Below, one piece after another: positions 1 through 6,593 of a DNA stretch of 8,974 nucleotides; the stretch's first letter is position 1, and each line of letters starts with the position of its first letter. The notes beneath the pieces are model-generated. The model was not told where the DNA came from. It did no database searches and saw only the letters and a program-made list of their open reading frames with translations. This DNA comes from CAYNTG01 sp964400105 (GTDB taxonomy: Bacteria; UBP14; UBA6098). The position numbers and the translations under genes were made by a program. The stretch lies in the NCBI GenBank assembly GCA_964400105.1, contig CAYNTG010000092.1:1-8974 (forward strand), given 5' to 3'.

Positions 1-2497
1 CCAGCCACCCATTCAGCATCGCCACATACTCGTCGAGGACCTCGTTCAGTCGATCGGGCGTTTTCGCCTCGGCGATAAGGTGGAACACGGGATTTTCCCG
101 GTCGGGGATAATGAGCACCCACGAATCCTGCGTATAAACGCGCACCCCGTCGATCACGTCCCGAGGGCGGTCGGATGTTTCCTCGATCAAGCGGCGCATA
201 ATTGTGCCCATCGAATCGAACGAGCAATGAATCTCCCTTTGCGCGCGAACATAGCCCGGAAGCGCATCCGCCAGATCGGACAGTTTTAACCTCGCTGCCG
301 CCATCATCTCCAATATCTTGAGGGTCGCAAATATTGCATCGGAGGCGAAAAGCCATTGCGGAAAGATAAATCCGCCGCGCGTTCCGCCGACGAAATCGCA
401 TTGACCGGAGAACGCGGCCTCCATCATCGCGAGATGGTTATCCCGCGTGTATTGCAGCTCGACTCCCGCATCACGCGTGAGTCGATTTACTCCCATCGTC
501 GCCGAGATTGGACAGGCTATCACCCTCGGTGCGCTCGTCCGAATGACGAGATCGGTAACGATGCAGAGTTCAGAATCCTCATCGAGTAATCGTCCGGTCT
601 CATCGACGAGATGAAGCCTCTCGCCGGATGGATCGATGAGGAATCCGGCGTCGGCCTCGAGACTTCCAACTATAATCGCGAGCCGTTTCTGGTCGGCCTC
701 ACGTTGCTCGCGCGTTCGGGTAATCCTGTTTGGCTCGACTACGGCATTAACATTCACCGTGTCCACACCGATATCCGAGAGAACTTCCGGTAAAACACCT
801 GCTGTTCCACCGTGGGAATAATCGACGACGATTCGGAAACCGGATTTCCTCACAAGATCGATGTCGATGCTTTTTTTCAGCGCCCTGCGATAATCGATAA
901 GTCCCTCGGAAGGGCGTTCGAGAGTGCCGAGAGAATCATAGTCCGCTCTCGGGAAATCCTCTCCATCGAGTATTCGTTCGATAGAGCGAGTTTGCGATGT
1001 GGAAAGATCGGTGCCGTTACCGTTTAAGAAAATCACATCCTGCCCATTGCGATGTTTGGGCGATTTTCGGATATGAACGCCCGCCGATCTCGGATTTCGA
1101 GACAGAAGCCATCGCATCACGGGGATCGGCGAAACGCCGAGGTCCTCGACATTTACACCTGCGGACATCACGCCGCAGAAAAGCGCGCGCTCGGTGATCT
1201 GGCTGGCGCGGTCGCCATCGCGGCTGAACATGACCGTTCCTTTGCCCTTGAGACTCGTGCCGAGCGACGATCCGATCTTTACGGAAAACTCCGGCGAAAT
1301 CTCCAGATTGATCACTCCGGACAGTCTGCTTCCAGTAAAAAGGTCCCCTCCCATCCTGTCGCCATGCACCAGGGTTTCGTTCACGACGCTATGCGCTTCG
1401 ATCTCCTTCCCCGGCCAAATCTTTACCGCCGCACCGATTGTCGCACTCGAACCGATTATGCAATTCTCCGAGACCACGGAATGGTCGCAAAGCGTTGCGT
1501 CCTCACCGATCACGACATCGTTTGCTACGATAGTATGTTGAATCATCGCCCGCTTGCCGACCGTCACGTTTTCCCAGATAACGGAATTGAGAACCCGCGC
1601 TCCGGAACAGACTATATCTCCCGCTCCCAATACACTGTCCACGATCTCCGCGCCGGATCGAACTCGGCAACCGTCGCCGAGCAGGACCTTTCCTTTGAAC
1701 AAGGCTCCATCCTCGATCTCGACATCGGCTCCCATATAAACATCCGCATCGCCGATTCTTTCCTTTCGCCCCGGTATTTCCAGTTCGATAGTTCCTCCGA
1801 GGGCATCCTCGTTTGCCCTCCGATATTCGCGTAAATCCCCAACGTCGCGCCAATAGCCATCTGCGATGTAACCGAAGAGCGGCTCCTGCTTCGACATCAG
1901 CAGCGGAAAGAGATCTTTGGAAAAATCGAACTCCTCGCCGTGCGGTATATAATCGAGAACATGCGGCTGAATTATGTAAATCCCGGTATTGATCGTGTCC
2001 GAGAAGACCTGCCCCAACGCCGGCTTCTCCAAAAACCGCTCGATGCGTCCGGTCTTCTGGTTCGCGATTACGATCCCATATGCGAGCGGCTTCCTCACAC
2101 GTTTAAGCACGATGGTCACCTCCGCCGAGCGTTCCTTATGGAATGCTATCGCCTTTTCGAGGTCGAAATCCGTAAGCACATCGCCGGATATAACCAAAAC
2201 CGTATCGTCGATCCGCCCCGCAGCATTTTTGACAGCGCCGGCCGTCCCCCAATCCGCCTGTGAAAGGGCATATTCCATTCGCATCCCGAATTTCGATCCG
2301 TCACCGAAATAGTCCCGAATGACATCCGGCTCGAAATACAGCAGCGAAATGCACTCATTTATCCCGGTGGCGCGCAATCTTTCGACGATATGCTCCATCA
2401 TCGGCCGTCCGAGTATCGGAACCATCGGCTTAGGAAGTTTAAAAGTCAAGGGTCTAAGGCGTGTTCCAAATCCGCCGGCTAAGACAATACCTTTCAT
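1..2497 (-). CDS. NDP-sugar pyrophosphorylase / phosphomannomutase-like fusion (mannose-1-phosphate guanylyltransferase family), partial at the left edge
   Basis: The frame is open from an ATG at 2497 to the window edge (832 codons). Family members are about 830-840 residues, so only the last few residues are probably missing. Residues 1-230 are a nucleotidyltransferase: LAGGFGTRLRPLT at 6-18, PKPM at 22-25, SGD at 104-106, EKP at 157-159, NTGIY at 170-174 and WRDVGD at 216-221. Residues about 246-385 look like left-handed beta-helix hexapeptide repeats. Residues about 400-832 align by eye with an alpha-D-phosphohexomutase fold. The expected reaction is GTP + mannose-1-phosphate to GDP-mannose in the cytoplasm; another hexose phosphate or nucleotide is possible. 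The mutase half lacks the phosphoserine TASHNP loop (HIRKSP at 475-480 instead) and the DGDxDR metal loop (EADAG at 614-618 instead), so it is probably not an active mutase. GAGG lies about 14 bases before the ATG, a rather distant Shine-Dalgarno. The gene follows glgA by 57 bp with no visible terminator and may be cotranscribed. The family call is firm; the substrate is inferred. Confidence 0.9.
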   Translation of the reverse strand, partial: MKGIVLAGGFGTRLRPLTFKLPKPMVPILGRPMMEHIVERLRATGINECISLLYFEPDVIRDYFGDGSKFGMRMEYALSQADWGTAGAVKNAAGRIDDTVLVISGDVLTDFDLEKAIAFHKERSAEVTIVLKRVRKPLAYGIVIANQKTGRIERFLEKPALGQVFSDTINTGIYIIQPHVLDYIPHGEEFDFSKDLFPLLMSKQEPLFGYIADGYWRDVGDLREYRRANEDALGGTIELEIPGRKERIGDADVYMGADVEIEDGALFKGKVLLGDGCRVRSGAEIVDSVLGAGDIVCSGARVLNSVIWENVTVGKRAMIQHTIVANDVVIGEDATLCDHSVVSENCIIGSSATIGAAVKIWPGKEIEAHSVVNETLVHGDRMGGDLFTGSRLSGVINLEISPEFSVKIGSSLGTSLKGKGTVMFSRDGDRASQITERALFCGVMSAGVNVEDLGVSPIPVMRWLLSRNPRSAGVHIRKSPKHRNGQDVIFLNGNGTDLSTSQTRSIERILDGEDFPRADYDSLGTLERPSEGLIDYRRALKKSIDIDLVRKSGFRIVVDYSHGGTAGVLPEVLSDIGVDTVNVNAVVEPNRITRTREQREADQKRLAIIVGSLEADAGFLIDPSGERLHLVDETGRLLDEDSELCIVTDLVIRTSAPRVIACPISATMGVNRLTRDAGVELQYTRDNHLAMMEAAFSGQCDFVGGTRGGFIFPQWLFASDAIFATLKILEMMAAARLKLSDLADALPGYVRAQREIHCSFDSMGTIMRRLIEETSDRPRDVIDGVRVYTQDSWVLIIPDRENPVFHLIAEAKTPDRLNEVLDEYVAMLNGWL

Positions 2498-2554
2498 AAC
2501 AGCTAAACCATCCTCGATAATTCGTTATCTATTATCATGAAAATTTCTGCTCCG

Positions 2555-4036
2555 TCAATCCGACCATCTGGCCATCGTCAGCGCCTGGCTATACAGTTCG
2601 ATATATCTGTCTGCCGACTTTTCCCATGACGAATCGAATTCCATTGCTCTTTGCTGCAACCTATGCCAACCCTTCCTATCTTTAAATGCTTGTGCCGCCT
2701 CGTTCACTACCGTTAATAAAGCTTTACTATCATATTTCTCGAAAACGAAACCGTTGCCAAGATTTTTTTCAAGATTTGCAGCAGTAACGGTGTCAGCAAG
2801 TCCGCCCGTCTTGCGGACGATGGGCACTGTGCCATATGCCATCGAATACATCTGGTTTAGGCCGCAAGGCTCGTATCGGCTTGGCATGAGGAACATATCC
2901 GCACCGGCCTCGATAAGGTGCGCGAGGGGTCCTCGGAAATCGATAACCGCCGCGATCTTATCGGGGTATTTCTTCGCAAGCTCGGTGAAAGCCGCCTCGT
3001 ATTCCTTTTTCCCTGTTCCGAGCAAAACGAATGTAACGTCCTCCTTCAGGATATCCTCCATTATCGGAAGGAGTATGTCAAAACCCTTTTGGTCGGCAAG
3101 TCTGGTGATCGAGGCGATAAGCGGCACATCGATCTTGGTTTCGGGAAGCCCGACCTCTTTCAAAAGCGCGGCTTTGCACATCCTCTTTCCCGAAAGGTCG
3201 TCTTTCGAGAAATTGTATGGGATATGCTTATCGACTTCCGGGTTCCAAACCTTCTGGTCGATGCCGTTAAGCACGCCGAACAGCCGGTCGCTCATCGATT
3301 TCAGAACGCCTTCGAGGCCGTTGCCGAATTTTTCGCTCGATTGAATCTCCTTTGCGTAAGTCGGCGACACGGTATTGACGATATTTGCAAAGCTGATCCC
3401 AATTTTCATCAGATTGATATCGCCGAAAAACTCGAATGGCCCCATTGGATATGCCTGATCTTGTCCGAAACCGATCTGATCGAGGATTGTCTTTTTGTTT
3501 TGGCCTTGATATGCCAAATTATGGATACTGAAAAGGAACCCGGTTTTATCGTCCGGTTTTGTCAATCTATATAGCGCCGGAACCAGTCCTGTTTGGTAAT
3601 CGTTCGCGTGGATGACATCCGGCGACCAGCCGAGACCGCGCAGGGCCTCCGGCACGGCTTTGCTGAAAAAGACGAACCGCTCGCCATCGTCGGGATAGGC
3701 CTCGCCGGTTTTTGGGTCGGTGTAAATCCCCGTTCGCCCAAAATATTTCGCACATTCGATGAAATACGCGGGTATCTCGCTTTCGGAGAACTTGCCGCAC
3801 CAGAGTTGCCCCTCGACGGTCTCATCGCCCATCTCGACATCGAACGCGACGCCGGAGAACTCTATCCCGAATTTTTTTCTATCGATCTTATCGTAAAGGG
3901 GGATCATCGTGCGAATATCCACACCCTTTTCGTGAAGCGGTTCGGGGAGACTTCCGGCGACATCGGCAAGCCCGCCGACCTTTGCGAATGGGAACGCCTC
4001 CGCAGCGACAAGCAGGACCTTCATTTTTTCGGTCAA
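2555..4036 (-). CDS. glgA: glycogen (starch) synthase, GT5 family
   Basis: This enzyme transfers glucose from ADP-glucose (in some lineages UDP-glucose) to the non-reducing end of alpha-1,4-glucan in the cytoplasm. The 493 residues match the usual 470-500 of bacterial GlgA. The N-terminal half carries the donor/acceptor motif KVGGLADV at 19-26 (KTGGL in the E. coli enzyme), HANDYQTGLVP at 143-153, FSIHNLAYQG at 169-178, NTVSPTYAKEI at 221-231 and NGID at 257-260. The C-terminal half carries SITRLADQKGFD at 309-320, with R312 and K317 in the positions of the phosphate-binding pair. It also has RYEPCGLNQ at 387-395 with E389, followed by YGTVPIVRKTGGLADTV at 401-417. All hallmark motifs are present and the frame is unbroken, so the enzyme should be functional. 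The start is TTG, chosen because GGAGG sits 5 bases upstream; the next in-frame ATG (codon 5) would be 17 bases from it. Upstream lies a palindromic repeat rather than an obvious promoter. The NDP-sugar pyrophosphorylase fusion follows after 57 bp. Confidence 0.96.
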   Translation of the reverse strand: MTEKMKVLLVAAEAFPFAKVGGLADVAGSLPEPLHEKGVDIRTMIPLYDKIDRKKFGIEFSGVAFDVEMGDETVEGQLWCGKFSESEIPAYFIECAKYFGRTGIYTDPKTGEAYPDDGERFVFFSKAVPEALRGLGWSPDVIHANDYQTGLVPALYRLTKPDDKTGFLFSIHNLAYQGQNKKTILDQIGFGQDQAYPMGPFEFFGDINLMKIGISFANIVNTVSPTYAKEIQSSEKFGNGLEGVLKSMSDRLFGVLNGIDQKVWNPEVDKHIPYNFSKDDLSGKRMCKAALLKEVGLPETKIDVPLIASITRLADQKGFDILLPIMEDILKEDVTFVLLGTGKKEYEAAFTELAKKYPDKIAAVIDFRGPLAHLIEAGADMFLMPSRYEPCGLNQMYSMAYGTVPIVRKTGGLADTVTAANLEKNLGNGFVFEKYDSKALLTVVNEAAQAFKDRKGWHRLQQRAMEFDSSWEKSADRYIELYSQALTMARWSD

Positions 4037-4041
4037 AATAA

Positions 4042-4046
4042 CCTCC
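4042..4046 (-). promoter_or_regulatory. Shine-Dalgarno of glgA, favours a TTG start
   Basis: The minus strand reads GGAGG, five bases, then TTG, and 12 bases later an in-frame ATG. The spacing suits the TTG and is too long for the ATG, which is why the gene is started at 4036. Confidence 0.7.
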
Positions 4047-4073
4047 GTGGTTCGGTTTTTGTTGTTTTCAATC

Positions 4074-4103
4074 CGTAGAGACGTAGTATGCTACGTCTCT
4101 ACG
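4074..4103. repeat. perfect 13-bp palindrome of the GTAGAGACG type, 4-base loop
   Basis: CGTAGAGACGTAG (4074-4086) and CTACGTCTCTACG (4091-4103) are exact reverse complements around the loop TATG. The hairpin lies between the methyltransferase stop and the glgA ribosome site, on the leader of glgA. It has no T-run on either side, so it is not a classical Rho-independent terminator, though it could still block exonucleases or polymerase. From memory, palindromes beginning GTAGAGACG occur as dispersed intergenic repeats in several environmental phyla. That similarity is recalled, not searched. Confidence 0.85.
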
Positions 4104-4131
4104 AGCGGGCGCACACATAGGTGCTCACCTA
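4104..4131. repeat. second arm of the composite intergenic repeat, small hairpin containing the methyltransferase stop codon
   Basis: TAGGTG (4118-4123), CT, CACCTA (4126-4131) form a 6-bp stem directly after a GC-rich GGGCGCACACA stretch. The block abuts the 13-bp palindrome, and the methyltransferase stop codon (TAG, 4131-4129) is made from its edge. Wording of the type GGGCG..ACACATAGGT..CACC is familiar from dispersed repeats in uncultured bacterial genomes, again from memory. It may form a single mobile-type repeat unit with its neighbour. Confidence 0.5.
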
Positions 4132-5286
4132 CGCTTTGCTCATCACCAAAATCCTATCGAATTTCGTTGTTTTTGTTAGGCGGCGTGTGCGTCTTTCGTC
4201 GGGGATTACATCGTCATATATTGTTATGATCTTAAAGCCGCCGCGCGTGACATCCACGGCCTTTTCGGATAGTATTTCGGCTGTTCGGCGAGTAGTTCCG
4301 TTACGTGCAACGTCACCCAAAACCAGAACACAATACTTCCCGTTTTCTAGAACACGATACATTTCTTTCAGGCAAAAGCCCATCTGATCCAGATATACTT
4401 TATTGTTAGCCGTAAGGGAAGAATCGAGTTTTTTCCAATCCTTACATCCTAAAAACCACAATCTAAGCCGGTTGTCACGAGCGTAATCTAAGGCACCGAA
4501 ATAAGGCGGGCTCGATATAACAGCATCTACGGTATTGCTTTCCATAGGCAAATCCATAGAATTTACCTGCCAAACCTCATATTTCCGTGTTTTCCAATCG
4601 ACAGGTAACTTCGAGCGACGATAAGCCCTTTTTACCTTAGCAAGCAATCGAGTGCGTAAATCGCGATATGTATACATTAACGGATACTCGTCCGGTGGAT
4701 ATTTATTTTTCCTTAAATACGGCACGAGATGGCTCGATGGGTAGGATAGGAAACCGGGACGAACGTGATGAAGAATGCCCAATAAACAAGAGGTAAGAAA
4801 ATAATCTTTGGACTTATGCAAAATATCGAAGGCGGCGACAATCTCTTTCAACGTATCGGGATGGAAAAACTCCTTAATCCAATCCGGGATGGTGTCGGTA
4901 TTCACGGAAGGTGCTGCTTGCTCGACTGAATCAATAAATCTTTTTGCTCTATCTATCGCAGTCTCATATATAGCCGGGGCCTCTAATTTCCCCCGCGTGA
5001 GAACATAAGCGTAAGGGCTAAGGTCGTTAGCTAAGGCTACGCGTCCTGCAACTGCGGCCTCGAAAGGGACAACGCCGGAACCGGCAAAAGGGTCTAATAC
5101 TGTATCGCCGGGTTTCGAATATAACTCTATGAGGGTGTTAGCCATACCGGTTTTCATCTTACCTACATATGGCGATAGCTGTTGGAGAGTGCTTTCCTTA
5201 CCGTTATACGAACCTCGCCAATAACGGGAGTCTAATTTTTCTACCGTTTCGACGGTATCAAAAAGCTTTAGCTGACTTGAATTCAT
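4129..5286 (-). CDS. DNA methyltransferase, N4-cytosine/N6-adenine amino-methylase type, of an RM system
   Basis: This 385-residue protein should transfer a methyl group from S-adenosylmethionine to an exocyclic amino group in DNA, protecting the sites cut by the neighbouring endonuclease. Residues 38-71 look like motif X followed by motif I, DPFAGSG at 65-71. ANDLSPYAY at 86-94 looks like motif II. The catalytic motif IV is SPPY at 259-262, the form most often seen in N4-cytosine enzymes. The last strand is FDRILVM at 376-382. About 190 residues between motifs I and IV, partly basic (around 190-235), could hold the target-recognition region. Motif I before motif IV is not the usual order for SPPY enzymes. 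The start chosen is the ATG at 5286, one base after the endonuclease TAA; a longer frame from 5346 would overlap that gene by 59 bases. No strong Shine-Dalgarno is seen, suggesting translational coupling. An RNA methyltransferase is a less likely alternative. The recognition site cannot be told from sequence. Confidence 0.88.
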   Translation of the reverse strand: MNSSQLKLFDTVETVEKLDSRYWRGSYNGKESTLQQLSPYVGKMKTGMANTLIELYSKPGDTVLDPFAGSGVVPFEAAVAGRVALANDLSPYAYVLTRGKLEAPAIYETAIDRAKRFIDSVEQAAPSVNTDTIPDWIKEFFHPDTLKEIVAAFDILHKSKDYFLTSCLLGILHHVRPGFLSYPSSHLVPYLRKNKYPPDEYPLMYTYRDLRTRLLAKVKRAYRRSKLPVDWKTRKYEVWQVNSMDLPMESNTVDAVISSPPYFGALDYARDNRLRLWFLGCKDWKKLDSSLTANNKVYLDQMGFCLKEMYRVLENGKYCVLVLGDVARNGTTRRTAEILSEKAVDVTRGGFKIITIYDDVIPDERRTRRLTKTTKFDRILVMSKA

Positions 5287-5287
5287 T

Positions 5288-6154
5288 TTATATTGTCCAT
5301 GAACGTGAAAGGCTTTCGCCGACAACCTTTCCCTTGTGTATAACAATTACTTTTCTTTGGATTTTATTTTCCGTTTTCTGGATAATTTTTACATGGACTT
5401 TCCAGATATGCTCTTCCCTCTCGGTTTTTTCTACGCCGAAAACGTCGAGAATCCTACCGGGCAACTTAACCGTTCTAAGGTTATGAACAGGCGGCTCGGG
5501 GTCTTCGAGCGTAGGAATTCTTTGCGGAAATAGGAAAATATCCGGCGCCGCTCTCAATCCTATTGTCGAACACCTTTTTCCATATTTCGGGCAAGGTCTG
5601 GCCCTTGTTCCGCATAGTATATCCTTGAAAAAGAGAACATCAACTAATTTCCCGCGACGGACCAATTCGTTCGTTAAACGATTTATTATCGAATGTGCGC
5701 CATGCGAAGGTTGATTACGAATAGCGCCGTCGAGATGGCACCATACACAAAATTCCTTCGCCCAAATGGGCCGCTCGGAAATGTTTATACTGTTACCTTC
5801 GCCGCCTTTAACCTCCAAACCTGCGAAATAATCTGGAGTTTTTTTCACTTTTACCGTAAAATCGTGTCTTTCGCTTCCGCTGGTTTGTTTATACTCGGCT
5901 ATTCTCTTAGTTTGTTTAAGGTTTTCAAGGACATCATATACCAAAGCTTGTCTTCCCGTCATGGAAGAAGCAATAAATGTTCCCCTAATGCTTTCAATAG
6001 CAGAACGGAAAACCAGTCCGGATTTATAATCCATTGGCTGTATGCCGTGTTCCTTAAGGACTTCCGGGTGATAATCATCCATATTCGATAAAAGATCGAT
6101 GGTCGGTTCGACTTGCTCGACCAATTTGTCCCTGTGTTTACACGGTAATATCAT
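5288..6154 (-). CDS. candidate type II restriction endonuclease, PD-(D/E)XK fold
   Basis: This 288-residue protein is not one I recognise by name. The call rests on position, one base upstream of the methyltransferase, and on a nuclease-like core. A putative strand DFTVKVKK begins at D98, followed by PDYFAGLEVKGG (107-118), giving D98 (or D108) ... E114-V-K116. That matches the metal- and phosphate-binding D...ExK of PD-(D/E)XK nucleases. Downstream, cysteines C181, C188 and C195 are regularly spaced and may bind zinc or form a structural loop. APDIFLFP (203-210) looks like another core strand. The C-terminal 40 residues are strongly basic with strand-like stretches, possibly for DNA contact. 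Start: ATG at 6154 with AAGGAG four bases upstream, overlapping the stop of the preceding cistron as ATGA, so coupled translation is likely. Local DNA is AT-rich compared with the sugar genes. Restriction activity is inferred. Confidence 0.72.
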   Translation of the reverse strand: MILPCKHRDKLVEQVEPTIDLLSNMDDYHPEVLKEHGIQPMDYKSGLVFRSAIESIRGTFIASSMTGRQALVYDVLENLKQTKRIAEYKQTSGSERHDFTVKVKKTPDYFAGLEVKGGEGNSINISERPIWAKEFCVWCHLDGAIRNQPSHGAHSIINRLTNELVRRGKLVDVLFFKDILCGTRARPCPKYGKRCSTIGLRAAPDIFLFPQRIPTLEDPEPPVHNLRTVKLPGRILDVFGVEKTEREEHIWKVHVKIIQKTENKIQRKVIVIHKGKVVGESLSRSWTI

Positions 6155-6501
6155 TTTTCTCCTTGTTTCATTTCCGTAGTAGCTTCCTCCATCCTCAACA
6201 CCTGCTCTAGCGCAAAGTCGATGATGTTCACGCTATAGCCCTTCGCTTTGTGGATTGCGCGTGTCCTTTTCGTGGCCACCTCGTGGTTGGAGAGGTTATA
6301 CAATCTTTGGAGAAAGAGCATTTTCAGGAGGATAACTGGATCGTCCGCGCATCTTCCGATGTTTTTGCAGCATTCGTCGAGCATCGGGCGGAACTTCTCG
6401 AAGTCTATGATTTTGCTTATGTTAGCTAAGAATTTGTTTTCCGGGATTTCTCTCATGAAGCCATTAAGAAGTGAACTTTGAAACTTTGGTCTTGCTTTCA
6501 C
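6151..6501 (-). pseudogene. truncated IS5-type transposase N-terminus (DUF772-like), first cistron of the RM unit
   Basis: The 116-residue frame begins at GTG 6501 with AGGA four bases upstream and ends in a TGA sharing ATGA with the endonuclease start. Residues about 20-77 resemble the N-terminal domain of IS5/IS1182-group transposases: a helix FLANISKIIDFEKFRPML (24-41), then DDPVILLKMLFLQRLYNLS (53-71) and an acidic/basic turn. A full enzyme has 300-500 residues with a DDE catalytic core; none of that is here. After about residue 77 the protein continues with a basic then helical tail (SVNIIDFALEQVLRMEE) that I do not recognise as transposase. It is therefore a truncated gene, perhaps fused to older local sequence. 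Its own promoter, ribosome site and coupling to the next gene mean it is probably still translated, and it could serve as a leader cistron. The family assignment is by eye from short motifs. Confidence 0.7.
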
Positions 6502-6524
6502 ATTGTCCTACATATCAATAATAT

Positions 6525-6546
6525 TGTGAGAATAATATAACTCACA
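6525..6546. promoter_or_regulatory. inverted repeat TGTGAG-N10-CTCACA, possible operator
   Basis: TGTGAG (6525-6530) and CTCACA (6541-6546) are perfect reverse complements separated by ten A/T bases. The pair flanks the predicted -10 box of the promoter for the transposase-fragment/endonuclease/methyltransferase unit, where a bound dimer would block polymerase. One-turn spacing between half sites fits a helix-turn-helix dimer. No regulator gene is adjacent. Confidence 0.45.
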
Positions 6547-6562
6547 TGAAACCCTTTTGCAA
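6534..6562 (-). promoter_or_regulatory. sigma70-type promoter for the RM operon
   Basis: On the minus strand TTGCAA (6562-6557, 4/6 match to TTGACA) is followed after 17 bases by TATATT (6539-6534, 5/6 match to TATAAT). Transcription would begin near 6527, about 25 bases before the GTG of the first cistron. The region between the sensor stop (6594) and that GTG has no convincing terminator. Confidence 0.5.
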
Positions 6563-6593
6563 AACAAAAATCAGCAATCTCAATTTACCGGAA

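Noticed and set aside
1052..1834. 260-codon plus-strand open frame
   Set aside because: It lies antisense to the nucleotidyltransferase fusion, whose minus-strand translation shows clear family motifs; the plus frame shows none.
2918..3574. 218-codon plus-strand open frame
   Set aside because: Antisense shadow of glgA, with no recognisable motif.
4074..4103. Rho-independent terminator at the palindrome
   Set aside because: The stem is strong but there is no T-run on either strand.
5287..5346. Longer methyltransferase start at 5346
   Set aside because: It would overlap the endonuclease by 59 bases. The ATG at 5286 follows the endonuclease stop directly, and family-like sequence begins after it.
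6525..6546. CRP-type site (TGTGA...TCACA)
   Set aside because: The half sites are 12 bases apart rather than the 6 typical of CRP.
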